Shown: positions 36,371 through 44,904, counted from the first letter of the stretch. The stretch is 64,000 nt of DNA from M269 sp964640795 (GCA_964640795.1 CAZXIN010000023.1:19057-83056); one strand, 5' to 3'. Notes: generated by a model not told the origin, from the sequence alone. Numbers and translations are program-made.

Positions 36371-36489
36371 AATCTATTCTGCTCATTATTTATTGGCTGA
36401 AAAAACGGCGCATAATATAGCACATACCGCCTTCGTTTGTGGTTATTTTTTATATCGTTTTGGTTAGCCCTATCGTTTAAAGTGACTCT

Positions 36490-37596
36490 TTACGATTCGT
36501 CGTATACGTACTCAACAACCTCTAACCCATAGCCCGACAAGGCATGATACTTTTTAGGTTTACTTAGTAGTCGCATTTTTTGAACACCCAAAGTCGACAA
36601 TATCTGACTGCCAACACCGACTGTTCTTGAAGTGCCTTGCCATTTTGCGCCAGGCGTTCTTTGCCCATTGTCTTCTGCCTGAAAGCGCAGCACTTGGCTC
36701 AGTACATCTTCATCCTTACCTAAAAGCACTAATACACCACCCTCTTTAGCTATTGCCTTCATGGCATCAGCTAAACCTAAACTGCGCTCTAGTGCACGAT
36801 TTGAATACAGTAGGTCATTAAATGTATCGTGAAGATGCACTCTCACTAAGGTGGGTTCATCTGCTGTAATTTCACCTTTTTTCAAAGCAAAGTGAATTTG
36901 GTTATCGATAATATCTTTGAAAGTGAGCAACTCAAACTCACCAAAATCTGTCGGCAATTTACATTCAGCGACTTTCTCTATCGTCGTTTCATTTAAATTG
37001 CGGTATTCAATAAGGTCCGCAATCGTTCCTATTTTAAGGTCGTGTTTTTTAGCAAACACTTCAAGCTCAGGACGACGCGCCATTGTCCCATCTTCGTTGA
37101 GAATTTCGACAATAACAGAAGCAGGCTCACAGCCGGCTAACCGCGCTAAATCAACCCCAGCCTCTGTATGACCTGAACGGCTCAAAACGCCACCTTGCTT
37201 AGCAATCAAAGGGAAAATATGGCCTGGTTGAACAATGTCTGACGCTTTGGCACTGGGATTAACAGCTGCTAGTACTGTTTTTGCACGATCAGCTGCCGAT
37301 ATGCCGGTAGTAACGCCTTCGGCTGCTTCTATCGAAACCGTAAAGTTTGTAGAGAACTGTGCTTCGTTCTTATCAACCATTAAAGGCAATTCAAGATCTC
37401 GACATCGTTCTTGTGTCATAGGTAAACACACTAAGCCTCTGGCGTGAGTCACCATAAAGTTAATCGCTTCAGGTGTTGTGTGTTCAGCGGCTAAAATCAG
37501 ATCACCTTCGTTTTCGCGATCTTCATCGTCCATCAAAATAACCATTTTCCCTTGTCGGATATCATCGATTATTTCTTCAATGCTATTTAATGCCAT
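36490..37596 (-). CDS. ribB: 3,4-dihydroxy-2-butanone-4-phosphate synthase with degenerate GTP cyclohydrolase II domain (RibBX)
   Basis: A 368-aa two-domain protein. Residues 1-200 are RibB, converting ribulose-5-phosphate to dihydroxybutanone phosphate: MDDEDRENEGDLILAAEHTT and SRSGHTEAGVDLARLAGCEP are intact. Residues about 205-365 resemble GTP cyclohydrolase II, but the zinc-binding cysteines (normally in SECLTGD and RCDCG-like segments) are absent; the aligned part reads VRVHLHDTFNDLL. This matches the RibBX class known in Proteobacteria, where the second domain lacks cyclohydrolase activity. A separate ribA should exist elsewhere. Between ribE and ribH in the operon. Confidence 0.93.
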   Translation of the reverse strand: MALNSIEEIIDDIRQGKMVILMDDEDRENEGDLILAAEHTTPEAINFMVTHARGLVCLPMTQERCRDLELPLMVDKNEAQFSTNFTVSIEAAEGVTTGISAADRAKTVLAAVNPSAKASDIVQPGHIFPLIAKQGGVLSRSGHTEAGVDLARLAGCEPASVIVEILNEDGTMARRPELEVFAKKHDLKIGTIADLIEYRNLNETTIEKVAECKLPTDFGEFELLTFKDIIDNQIHFALKKGEITADEPTLVRVHLHDTFNDLLYSNRALERSLGLADAMKAIAKEGGVLVLLGKDEDVLSQVLRFQAEDNGQRTPGAKWQGTSRTVGVGSQILSTLGVQKMRLLSKPKKYHALSGYGLEVVEYVYDES

Positions 37597-37645
37597 GCTT
37601 AATTAAACCTTTTAATGTTTCTTACTGATTAGGGCTTTTGCTCTA

Positions 37646-38314
37646 CTAACGCTTGTGCAGATACCCATTCTCCGCCAGCATTGCCATACTGATGTTACTT
37701 TTCTCGTCTTTTACTGCCGCTTTATCACCCAAAACAAGCCGTTCGACATAACGGGCAATCACATCTACCTCAAGGTTGACGCGGGTGCCGACTTTATAGT
37801 GTTGGATAATGGTTTCTTGCAGTGTGTGAGGAATCAAAGTCAACATAAACTCGCTACCATTGACATCATTGACGGTAAGGCTAACGCCATCGACTGTGAT
37901 GGAACCTTTCTCTGCCAAATAACGCGCCAGACTATCATGTGCTTTAACCCAAATTTCAATAGCTCTGGCCTGAGCGTTGATAGACAGGACATTACCCACC
38001 CCATCAACATGTCCGCTGACGATATGGCCACCTAACCTACTTGTGGCAAGTAACGCTTTTTCAAGATTAACGTTTTGTCCTGCACTATAATCAGCAAATC
38101 CAGAACGTTTAATCGTCTCAGTTGAGACATCAGCACAAAAATAATCAGAGCTAAACTCAACAACAGTTAAGCAAACGCCATTCACTGCTATGCTGTCGCC
38201 CAATAAAACATCGCCCATATCCAATTTACCAGTGGCAACAGTCAAACGGACATCACCGCCTCGTGCCTCCATTTTAGACACAGTACCTAATGCTTCAATA
38301 ATTCCAGTAAACAT
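37646..38314 (-). CDS. ribE: Riboflavin synthase, alpha subunit
   Basis: A 222-aa enzyme with two lumazine-binding repeats that dismutates two lumazines into riboflavin. MFTGIIEALGTVSKMEARGG is the conserved N-terminus; the first repeat has DSIAVNGVCLTVVEF and the second GSITVDGVSLTVNDV. LGGHIVSGHVDGVG bridges them. It sits 13 bp after ribD and 49 bp before ribBX. The symbol ribE is used here for the alpha subunit (also called ribC in some species). Confidence 0.96.
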   Translation of the reverse strand: MFTGIIEALGTVSKMEARGGDVRLTVATGKLDMGDVLLGDSIAVNGVCLTVVEFSSDYFCADVSTETIKRSGFADYSAGQNVNLEKALLATSRLGGHIVSGHVDGVGNVLSINAQARAIEIWVKAHDSLARYLAEKGSITVDGVSLTVNDVNGSEFMLTLIPHTLQETIIQHYKVGTRVNLEVDVIARYVERLVLGDKAAVKDEKSNISMAMLAENGYLHKR

Positions 38315-38327
38315 AAATATGCTCTTC

Positions 38328-39491
38328 TTATTCGCTGATTGTAGCGACTATTTTGAGATCGTTACCGACCATTTTCATCTCTTGCCAAGACAAATCAATG
38401 ACTTGATCCATTGCATTAAATACAGGCAAATCACACAAGCCTTGGCTGCTAGCTCCCATAAGTTTAGGCGCCATATATAAAATGAATTGATCTACCAACT
38501 TTTCTTGAATAAAAGCACCTGCTAAGCGACTTCCTGCTTCAATCCACAGGTCGTTTATTTGTAGCCCACCTAAAAATTGCATAGCTTTTTGCAAGTCTAT
38601 TCTGTTTTGGCTGTTAACCAGTTGCACCTGTTGAATGTTATCTTCATCTAGCAAACTATTTGCTTTACCATTAATCACGATAACAGGCGCATTGTTTTTA
38701 AACACGTTTAACGGTGGCTTAAGTTGATTTCTACCATCCAATATCACACGTGTCGGTTGTTGCAAATTTTCTGAACTCAGTTTTGCAGCAAGGTATCCAA
38801 GCTCACTGTATCTAACCGTTAACGATGGGTTATCTGCTAACACAGTGCCAGAGCCAGAAAGTATAGCGCAGCTTTTAGCTCGGTAACGTTGAACATCTTC
38901 CCTCGCTGCGTCACTGGTAATCCATTGACTCACACCATTTGACAATGCAGTGCGTCCATCCAAGCTACTGGCCATTTTCAAGGTGATTCTCGGGCGCCCA
39001 CTCGTCATTCGCTGAATGAACCCCAGATTAATAGCTTTGGCATCACTTTCAAGCAGACCTGACTGAACATCGACACCAGCGTCTCTTAATCTTGTTATAC
39101 CATTACCCGCTACTTTCGGGTTTGGATCGACCATGGCACAAATAACTCGTTGAATACCGGCTTCAATCAAGGCATTAGCACAAGGTGGGGTGCGTCCAAA
39201 ATGACTGCAAGGTTCCAAAGTCACGTAAGCCGTTGCATTTTTTGCGCGACCACCAGCTTGTGCCAAAGCATGAACCTCAGCATGACCTTCACCCGCTCTT
39301 TCATGCCATCCCTCGCCTACCACTTGGTTATTCGAATCAACAATCACACAGCCTACATTAGGATTAGGCCTAGTCGTGTATTGGCCGCGCTTAGCTAAAG
39401 TAATGGCTCGTGTCATCATCTCATGGTCGAAAAAAGAAAAGTTTGAAGAATCCGTCATATTAGGGTTAGGCTGGCTCATCTTGATCATCAA
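38328..39491 (-). CDS. ribD: Bifunctional riboflavin deaminase/reductase RibD
   Basis: A protein of up to 387 aa with two domains: a deaminase with the zinc motif GHAEVHALAQAGG and EPCSHFGRTPPCANALIEAG (about residues 65-110), and a C-terminal NADPH-dependent reductase (PRITLKMASSLDGRTALSNG onward). It catalyses the second and third steps of riboflavin synthesis. The frame overlaps the end of nrdR by 26 bp; internal ATGs at 39479 or 39458 would shorten the N-terminus, and the last would remove the overlap. I give the longest version. Confidence 0.94.
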   Translation of the reverse strand: MMIKMSQPNPNMTDSSNFSFFDHEMMTRAITLAKRGQYTTRPNPNVGCVIVDSNNQVVGEGWHERAGEGHAEVHALAQAGGRAKNATAYVTLEPCSHFGRTPPCANALIEAGIQRVICAMVDPNPKVAGNGITRLRDAGVDVQSGLLESDAKAINLGFIQRMTSGRPRITLKMASSLDGRTALSNGVSQWITSDAAREDVQRYRAKSCAILSGSGTVLADNPSLTVRYSELGYLAAKLSSENLQQPTRVILDGRNQLKPPLNVFKNNAPVIVINGKANSLLDEDNIQQVQLVNSQNRIDLQKAMQFLGGLQINDLWIEAGSRLAGAFIQEKLVDQFILYMAPKLMGASSQGLCDLPVFNAMDQVIDLSWQEMKMVGNDLKIVATISE

Positions 39492-39930
39492 GGCGCGCTA
39501 TCTCTTCACCAAATTCTCGAATGTCTTTAAAAGAGCGATAAACCGAAGCAAATCGCACGTAAGCAACCTTATCTAATTCTTTTAGCGCATCCATAATCAG
39601 GTTACCGACTAATTCACTCGACACTTCACGTTCGCCCGTTGCCCGCAAAGATGAGTTGATGCGGTTAATTTGTTCTTCAATTTGCTCAGTACTAACGGGT
39701 CTTTTTTCCAACGCTCGTAACATGCCAGAACGCAGCTTTTCTTCATTGAAAGGTTCTCTTGTGCCATCACGTTTGACAATACGAGGCATAACGAGCTCTG
39801 CCATTTCAAAGGTGGTGAACCTTTCATGACACATAATACATTCACGACGACGCCTAACTTGCCCACCTTCAGACACTAATCGTGAGTCGATAACTTTTGT
39901 GTCTTTCATGGAACAAAAAGGGCAAATCAT
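39466..39930 (-). CDS. nrdR: Transcriptional repressor NrdR
   Basis: A 154-aa zinc-ribbon/ATP-cone protein that represses ribonucleotide reductase genes when dATP is bound. The zinc ligands are Cys3, Cys6, Cys31 and Cys34 (MICPFCSMKDTKV, RECIMCHERF). Residues about 49-139 form the ATP-cone (PRIVKRDGTREPFNEEKLRS). It heads the rib operon; a strong sigma-70 promoter lies about 57 bp upstream. GGAG is 11 bases before the ATG. Confidence 0.96.
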   Translation of the reverse strand: MICPFCSMKDTKVIDSRLVSEGGQVRRRRECIMCHERFTTFEMAELVMPRIVKRDGTREPFNEEKLRSGMLRALEKRPVSTEQIEEQINRINSSLRATGEREVSSELVGNLIMDALKELDKVAYVRFASVYRSFKDIREFGEEIARLDDQDEPA

Positions 39931-39986
39931 CTCAATGAAACTCCAACAGTAGACTGGTGACAGGGTTCGAATATATAGGGGCGCGT

Positions 39987-40015
39987 ATTATATCGCACCT
40001 GAGTGGTTATACCAA
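39987..40015 (-). promoter_or_regulatory. Sigma-70 promoter for nrdR-rib operon
   Basis: On the minus strand a perfect -10 TATAAT (39987-39992) and a -35 TTGGTA (40010-40015) are separated by exactly 17 bp. The predicted leader to the nrdR ATG is about 50 bases. The -35 hexamer falls inside a TATACCAAT palindrome. Confidence 0.72.
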
Positions 40016-40028
40016 TCTGTATAGATTG
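40007..40028. repeat. Short TATACCAAT-type palindrome
   Basis: The sequence TTATACCAATCTGTATAGATTG contains an imperfect palindrome (CAATCT-GTAT-AGATTG). It shares the TATACCAAT word with intergenic palindromes at 42706 and 50222, suggesting a small dispersed repeat family. Confidence 0.4.
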
Positions 40029-40110
40029 CTAATGCCATTATGTTTCACTAAATGATCACATCAGGTTACTTAGCGAAGTTGGTTTCGTATTTTTAACTGG
40101 CCTAAAAACA

Positions 40111-40138
40111 AAAACCTCTTAACAATGTAAGAGGTTTT
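40111..40138. terminator. Intrinsic terminator after glyA
   Basis: AAAACCTCTTA at 40111-40121 pairs perfectly with TAAGAGGTTTT at 40128-40138 around a six-base loop. On the minus strand the hairpin is followed by a T-rich tract, 26 bases after the glyA stop codon. T's on the plus side make it bidirectional. Confidence 0.88.
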
Positions 40139-40164
40139 TCATGGTTAGCAGCTTTATCGCTTAA

Positions 40165-41421
40165 CTACGCATAGACTGGAAATTTAGTGCATAAAGCAAC
40201 GACTTCGCCACGAACTCGTTCAATAACGCTATCATCGCCCATGTTATCAAGAACATCGCATATCCAATTGGCGACTTGCTCAGCTTCAGCTTGTTTGAAG
40301 CCTCGGCGAGTAATAGCTGGAGATCCTAAACGTAAGCCACTGGTAACAAAAGGAGAACGAGGATCGTTCGGCACTGCATTCTTATTGACAGTGATGTTGG
40401 CTGTACCTAAAGCAGCATCTGCGTCTTTTCCGGTAATATCTTTATCAATAAGATCTAATAAAAACAAATGATTATCCGTACCGTTAGAGACAATCTTATA
40501 TCCGCGACTTTGCATAACAGACACCATAGCTTTAGCATTAGCGACGACTTGTTGCTGATAAACTTTAAACTCAGGTTGTAATGCTTCTTTAAACGCAACA
40601 GCTTTAGCCGCAATCACATGACACAAAGGCCCGCCTTGCCCACCAGGGAAAACAGCACTGTTAAATTTCTTGTAGAGAGCTTCATCACCGCAAGATGACA
40701 AGATAAGTCCACCACGAGGTCCGGCTAATGTTTTGTGAGTAGTTGTCGTCACAACGTGCGCATGAGGCAGTGGGTTAGGATAAATACCTGCAGCAACTAA
40801 GCCTGCTACATGTGCCATATCAACTAATAAATAAGCCCCTACCTTATCAGCAATTTCTCTATATTTAGCCCAATCAACAACACCTGAGTAAGCAGAAAAA
40901 CCACCAATAATCATTTTGGGCTTATGCTCTAGCGCTAACGCTTCGATCTGAGCGTAATCAATTTCACCCGTTTCAGCATCAAGACCATATTGAACAGCAT
41001 GATAAGTCTTACCCGAAAAGTTAACATGCGAACCATGAGTCAAGTGTCCACCGTCAGATAAGCTCATACCTAAAACAGTATCACCTGCATTAATAAGCGC
41101 CATAAATACGGCTGAATTTGCTTGAGAACCTGCATGCGGTTGTACATTGGCATAGTCTGCGCCAAAGAGTTGCTTGGCACGTTCGATAGCTAACTCTTCT
41201 GCAATATCCACGTATTCGCAACCACCGTAGTAACGCTTACCTGGATACCCTTCCGCGTATTTATTAGTTAGCTGCGAACCCTGTGCTTCTAGTACTCTCG
41301 GGCTACAATAGTTCTCTGACGCTATCAGCTCGATGTGATGTTCTTGTCGTTGTGTTTCTTTTGCAATTGCATCCGATAACTCGGGATCAAAATCAGCAAT
41401 ATTCATATCACGTGAAAGCAT
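40165..41421 (-). CDS. glyA: Serine hydroxymethyltransferase
   Basis: A 418-aa pyridoxal-phosphate enzyme interconverting serine and glycine with tetrahydrofolate, the main one-carbon source. The PLP lysine lies in HVVTTTTHKTLAGPRGGLIL (about residue 230); HIELIASENYCSPRVLEAQG and NKYAEGYPGKRYYGGCEYVD are the conserved N-terminal blocks. Ribosome site GAGGA eight bases from ATG. It precedes nrdR on the strand but is separated from it by a terminator. Confidence 0.98.
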   Translation of the reverse strand: MLSRDMNIADFDPELSDAIAKETQRQEHHIELIASENYCSPRVLEAQGSQLTNKYAEGYPGKRYYGGCEYVDIAEELAIERAKQLFGADYANVQPHAGSQANSAVFMALINAGDTVLGMSLSDGGHLTHGSHVNFSGKTYHAVQYGLDAETGEIDYAQIEALALEHKPKMIIGGFSAYSGVVDWAKYREIADKVGAYLLVDMAHVAGLVAAGIYPNPLPHAHVVTTTTHKTLAGPRGGLILSSCGDEALYKKFNSAVFPGGQGGPLCHVIAAKAVAFKEALQPEFKVYQQQVVANAKAMVSVMQSRGYKIVSNGTDNHLFLLDLIDKDITGKDADAALGTANITVNKNAVPNDPRSPFVTSGLRLGSPAITRRGFKQAEAEQVANWICDVLDNMGDDSVIERVRGEVVALCTKFPVYA

Positions 41422-41462
41422 TGGGCATCCTCTAAATAATCAGTCAAAAATAATGCCGACAT

Positions 41463-41493
41463 TCTATACATTTGCATCTCGATGTACAGTCAA
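41463..41493 (-). promoter_or_regulatory. Possible glyA promoter
   Basis: On the minus strand TTGACT (41488-41493) is followed, after 19 bp, by TATAGA (41463-41468). The spacing is long by two bases, so this is a tentative sigma-70 promoter about 45 bp before the glyA start. Confidence 0.45.
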
Positions 41494-41595
41494 GCATGTA
41501 AATCAAATCATTATAAATTAAACACATTTGTCATCCTTTCGAGTGACTGTTAATGAATCTTTCACAGGAGCTAGAATTGACACGTCGATTCTAAG

Positions 41596-42627
41596 TTAGT
41601 TTATTCCTTCAATCGAATCAGGATAGGCTAAATTAATATTATCCCGTACTAAATCCATTAGCTGCAGATTCTCTAACGTATGCCGATGTGGCATCAAGTC
41701 GCTTTCGATCAAGCCCGCTTTTACACAACGCATCATCTCCGCAATTTGATATTCGAACCCATTGATCTCATGAGGGAACGTTTGGGTATGACTCTCCTTG
41801 CTCTTACCCTGTTCTGTCGACCTAACTAATGTTGCTTCAGTACCAAACCAAAAGAGTCCAGGTAGTTTAATATGCCCTTTCGTTCCATTAATTGTCATGT
41901 CGTTGCTGGGCTCAGATATTGCTGAGCAAGTAAATTGGCTGCTCATGCCATTAAGGTATTGCACGTTCACCAAAGTCGTTTGATCTACTCCAGATACGCC
42001 AATATCAGCCATAGCCTGCACGACACTGGGTTTACTATTAACAGCAAGCTGACTAAGAGCAACACTGTAGATTCCCAGATCTAACAACGCACCACCGCCT
42101 ATACTAAGATCAAATAAACGATGCTGATAATCAACATTACGCATATCCAAAAATGAAAAGCCGATATCAGATCGGACATAAGTCACATCACCAATTTCTC
42201 CATCATCAATCCAGCGCCTGACCTGCTGAAAGCAAGGCATGAATCGGCTCCAAACAGCTTCGATCAAGGTACACTCGTTCTTTTGTGCAATTTGCGCCAG
42301 TAGCTGCCATTGCTTTGAATTGATTGTTGCGGGCTTCTCGACTAGCACATGTTTACCTGACTCAAGGCACATTTTAGCTTGCTGGAAATGAAAAGCGTGA
42401 GGTGTCGCTATGTACACAACATCAATATTCTCATCTTCACAGAGTGCCTGATATGACGAGTAGCAATTGGGGATATCGTAGCTACGCGCAAAATCTGCCG
42501 CGCGCTCTGAGTTACGACTAGCCACCGCATATAATTGGCCTTCGGTATTTGCCAACAACGCAGTAGCAAATTGATGTGCAATTTTTCCGGGACCTATGAC
42601 CCCCCAATTTAATACCTTTGAATTCAT
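41596..42627 (-). CDS. Gfo/Idh/MocA family oxidoreductase
   Basis: A 343-aa NAD(P)-dependent dehydrogenase. The nucleotide-binding motif is NWGVIGPGKIAHQFATALLA (residues 8-27) and the family lysine lies in HVLVEKPATINSKQW (EKP motif, about residue 98). The C-terminal half shows the usual beta-sheet domain (SIGGGALLDLGIYSVALSQL). It resembles dimeric dihydrodiol dehydrogenase and sugar dehydrogenases; the substrate is not predictable. It lies 175 bp upstream of glyA with its own promoter region unclear. Confidence 0.88.
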   Translation of the reverse strand: MNSKVLNWGVIGPGKIAHQFATALLANTEGQLYAVASRNSERAADFARSYDIPNCYSSYQALCEDENIDVVYIATPHAFHFQQAKMCLESGKHVLVEKPATINSKQWQLLAQIAQKNECTLIEAVWSRFMPCFQQVRRWIDDGEIGDVTYVRSDIGFSFLDMRNVDYQHRLFDLSIGGGALLDLGIYSVALSQLAVNSKPSVVQAMADIGVSGVDQTTLVNVQYLNGMSSQFTCSAISEPSNDMTINGTKGHIKLPGLFWFGTEATLVRSTEQGKSKESHTQTFPHEINGFEYQIAEMMRCVKAGLIESDLMPHRHTLENLQLMDLVRDNINLAYPDSIEGIN

Positions 42628-42705
42628 CTCGCCTCTATTCCTCTATAACGGATATAATACCTTGTATGGTTTAATTACTGAGACTATCAAAATTATCGAT
42701 GATTA

Positions 42706-42753
42706 TACCAATCATATCTAATCAAGTGATTGCCTCATTAGTTAGATTGGTAT
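42706..42753. repeat. Intergenic palindrome with TACCAATC ends
   Basis: TACCAATC at the left and GATTGGTA at the right enclose a 32-bp interior that is also partly symmetric (TCTAATC / ATTAGTTAGA). It lies between the oxidoreductase gene and the candidate small gene. Shares the TATACCAAT word with copies at 40007 and 50222; no transposase is nearby. Confidence 0.45.
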
Positions 42754-42760
42754 CGCACAT

Positions 42761-42794
42761 AAAAAAACGGCCCAATCAAATCAATGAATGAGCC
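42761..42794 (-). terminator. Intrinsic terminator on the minus strand, 61 bases after a candidate small gene
   Basis: Read on the minus strand, GGCTCATTCA pairs with TGATTGGGCC (nine pairs including one wobble, one mismatch) around a six-base loop, followed by GTTTTTTT. Its upstream neighbour on this strand is the 42-codon frame at 42856-42984, so it implies a minus-strand transcript arising in this intergenic region. Confidence 0.7.
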
Positions 42795-42855
42795 ATATGA
42801 GAGTCATTAAACTCAGCAACACCCCAGGAAGTTTGATGCTAAATATCTAATCACA

Positions 42856-42984
42856 TTAGAAATAAAGCAAATCCCGGACCAAAATTAAACCAAACAAAAA
42901 CAACAACTTAAAAAAACAACCTTTCATTAAATGTTCGGTTTTGACATCAAAATCGAGATATTTACTAAAAATTGGGACAATCAC
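42856..42984 (-). CDS. Candidate small membrane-type protein (42 aa)
   Basis: A GTG-initiated frame of 42 codons with an excellent ribosome site (AAGGGG, seven bases before GTG) and an in-frame stop just upstream, so the start is well defined. The peptide begins MIVPIFSKYLDFDVKTEHLM and ends in a hydrophobic stretch, GCFFKLLFLFGLILVRDLLY, that could span or associate with the membrane. An intrinsic terminator follows. No family recognised. The region also carries an inverted repeat that could hide the ribosome site. It diverges from ettA. Confidence 0.5.
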   Translation of the reverse strand: MIVPIFSKYLDFDVKTEHLMKGCFFKLLFLFGLILVRDLLYF

Positions 42985-42992
42985 TACGAATC

Positions 42993-43093
42993 CCCTTTAT
43001 TGGTTAAGAAGTGGAAACAAGTAAGCTATCGAGGGAATGTACGTACATATTCATACCGCCAAGCATTTGCAAATTAGCCTTGCCAATAAAGGG
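42993..43093 (-). promoter_or_regulatory. Possible regulatory leader of the 42-aa gene
   Basis: On the minus strand, CCCTTTATTGG (43083-43093) can pair with CCAATAAAGGG (42993-43003), which includes the AAGGG of the small gene's ribosome site. Between the arms lie a 16-codon frame (43004-43054) ending immediately before the second arm, and the palindrome ATGTACGTACAT (43037-43048). The structure would hide the ribosome site. Whether the transcript starts upstream of the first arm is unknown. Confidence 0.35.
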
Positions 43094-43133
43094 TTTAATT
43101 AGCTGAATCCTGCATTTCCTCGTCGTTTGAGTA

Positions 43134-43139
43134 TATAAT
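43134..43139 (+). promoter_or_regulatory. -10 box of ettA promoter
   Basis: A perfect TATAAT 30 bp before the ettA ATG. The -35 window (about 43111-43116, TGCATT) is a poor match, so the promoter may depend on an activator or lie elsewhere. Confidence 0.45.
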
Positions 43140-43169
43140 CACCTCCAAATTCATCATCTAGACTAACCA

Positions 43170-44837
43170 ATGGCTGAATACGTATATTCTATGTACAAAG
43201 TGGGCAAAGTCGTCCCACCACAAAAACAAATTTTAAAAGATATATCACTGAGCTTTTTCCCTGGCGCAAAGATAGGCGTTTTAGGTGTTAATGGCTCTGG
43301 TAAATCAACACTTTTAAAAATCATGGCAGGCCTTGATCAAGATATCATTGGTGAAGCACGCCCAATGCAAGACCTTAAAATAGGCTATTTACCTCAAGAG
43401 CCTCAACTCAACGAAGCCAAGGATGTTAGGGGTAATATTGAGGAAGCGGTAGAAGACGTCGTACACGCGCTCAAACGTATCGACGAAGTTTACGCAGCTT
43501 ACGCAGAAGAAGGTGCGGATTTTGATGCCCTAGCCAAAGAGCAAGGGGAATTAGAAGCCATCATTCAAGCAAAAGACGGGCATAATTTGGACAATGCACT
43601 GGAAAGAGCTGCTGATGCACTCCGATTACCTCCTTGGGATGCTGATGTTACCAAATTATCTGGCGGCGAAAAACGCAGAGTTGCCCTGTGCAAACTTCTA
43701 CTCGAAAAACCAGAAATGCTCTTACTTGATGAACCAACTAACCACTTGGATGCAGAATCAGTAGCATGGCTAGAACGTTTCTTACATGACTACACAGGAA
43801 CAGTGGTTGCCATTACGCACGATAGGTATTTCTTAGACAATGTTGCTGGTTGGATATTGGAACTTGATAGGGGCCACGGTATTCCTTGGGAAGGCAATTA
43901 TTCATCTTGGCTTGAACAAAAAGATGCGCGCTTGGAGCAAGAAGAACGTGCGGAGAATGCAAGGCAACGGTCAATTAAACAAGAGCTGGAATGGGTACGT
44001 TCGAACCCGAAAGGTAGACAAGCTAAAAGCAAGGCAAGAATGTCTCGATTCGAAGAGTTGAATACGGGCGAGTACCAAAAACGAAATGAAACCAATGAGC
44101 TATTCATCCCACCAGGGGAGCGTTTAGGGGATAAGGTCATTGAAGTAGAGCATTTGACTAAATCATACAATGACCGAGTCCTCATTGACGACTTAAGCTT
44201 TAAGATTCCTAAGGGTGCTATAGTCGGCATTATTGGCCCTAACGGTGCAGGGAAGTCAACGCTGTTTAAAATGTTAACCGGAGACGAAGAAGCTGACTCA
44301 GGTTCTGTTTCGGTAGGTGAATCAGTCAAAATAGCCAGTGTTGAACAGTTTCGCGATCACATGAACGACAAGAATACGGTTTGGCAGGAATTGTCTGACG
44401 GTCAAGATATTATTCGTATCGGAACATTCGAGCTCAACAGCCGGGCTTATGTCAGTCGCTTTAATTTTAAAGGTAACGATCAGCAAAAGTTCATCAAAGA
44501 TCTGTCTGGTGGTGAACGTAACCGTGTGCATCTCGCCAAGCTATTACAAGCCGGCGGTAATGTGCTGTTACTCGATGAACCAACCAACGACTTAGATGTT
44601 GAAACTCTGCGTGCTCTTGAGAATGCCATACTTGAGTTCCCTGGTTGCGCCATGGTGATCTCGCATGATCGGTGGTTCTTAGATAGGATTGCTACCCATA
44701 TTCTTGACTATCGCGATGAAGGAAAAATCAACTTCTATGAAGGCAACTACACTGAATATGCTTCATGGCTTAAAGAAAACTTCGGTAAAGATGTCGTTGA
44801 ACCTCATAGATTAAAATACAAGCGTATGACGAAATAG
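43170..44837 (+). CDS. ettA: Energy-dependent translational throttle protein EttA (ABC-F)
   Basis: A 555-aa ABC-F ATPase that binds the ribosomal E site and controls entry into elongation according to ATP/ADP. Two ATPase domains have Walker A motifs GVNGSGKSTLLK (residues 39-50) and GPNGAGKSTLFK (about 350), signatures KLSGGEKRRVAL and LSGGERNRVHLAKLL, and Walker B LLLDEPTNHLD and LLLDEPTNDLD. The linker and the RSNPKGRQAKSKARMSRFEE block are EttA-specific. Length 555 equals E. coli EttA. A terminator follows. Confidence 0.97.
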   Translation: MAEYVYSMYKVGKVVPPQKQILKDISLSFFPGAKIGVLGVNGSGKSTLLKIMAGLDQDIIGEARPMQDLKIGYLPQEPQLNEAKDVRGNIEEAVEDVVHALKRIDEVYAAYAEEGADFDALAKEQGELEAIIQAKDGHNLDNALERAADALRLPPWDADVTKLSGGEKRRVALCKLLLEKPEMLLLDEPTNHLDAESVAWLERFLHDYTGTVVAITHDRYFLDNVAGWILELDRGHGIPWEGNYSSWLEQKDARLEQEERAENARQRSIKQELEWVRSNPKGRQAKSKARMSRFEELNTGEYQKRNETNELFIPPGERLGDKVIEVEHLTKSYNDRVLIDDLSFKIPKGAIVGIIGPNGAGKSTLFKMLTGDEEADSGSVSVGESVKIASVEQFRDHMNDKNTVWQELSDGQDIIRIGTFELNSRAYVSRFNFKGNDQQKFIKDLSGGERNRVHLAKLLQAGGNVLLLDEPTNDLDVETLRALENAILEFPGCAMVISHDRWFLDRIATHILDYRDEGKINFYEGNYTEYASWLKENFGKDVVEPHRLKYKRMTK

Positions 44838-44872
44838 CAATAAAGCTCCCTGCCTCTTAGCTTATTAACATC

Positions 44873-44904
44873 AGCACCCATCTTAATCTTCAGGGTGCTT
44901 TTTT
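44873..44904 (+). terminator. Intrinsic terminator after ettA
   Basis: AGCACCC at 44873-44879 pairs with GGGTGCT at 44893-44899 around a 13-base loop, followed by six T on the plus strand, about 35 bases past the ettA stop. Confidence 0.85.

Larger units (their letters stand above)
42628..43169. other. Intergenic region between oxidoreductase gene and ettA
   Basis: This 542-bp stretch contains, from left to right: a TACCAATC palindrome, a minus-strand terminator, the candidate 42-codon gene, its leader-like inverted repeat and the ettA promoter. Ettа has a -10 TATAAT at 43134-43139, listed separately. No tRNA or known RNA family was recognised. Confidence 0.6.

Noticed and set aside
36371..37596. 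FMN riboswitch in the riboflavin operon
   Set aside because: No segment resembling the conserved FMN aptamer was seen upstream of ribD, ribE, ribBX or ribH.
39960..39980. tRNA-like GGTTCGAAT word near 39966
   Set aside because: No cloverleaf can be built around it; it is part of the nrdR leader.
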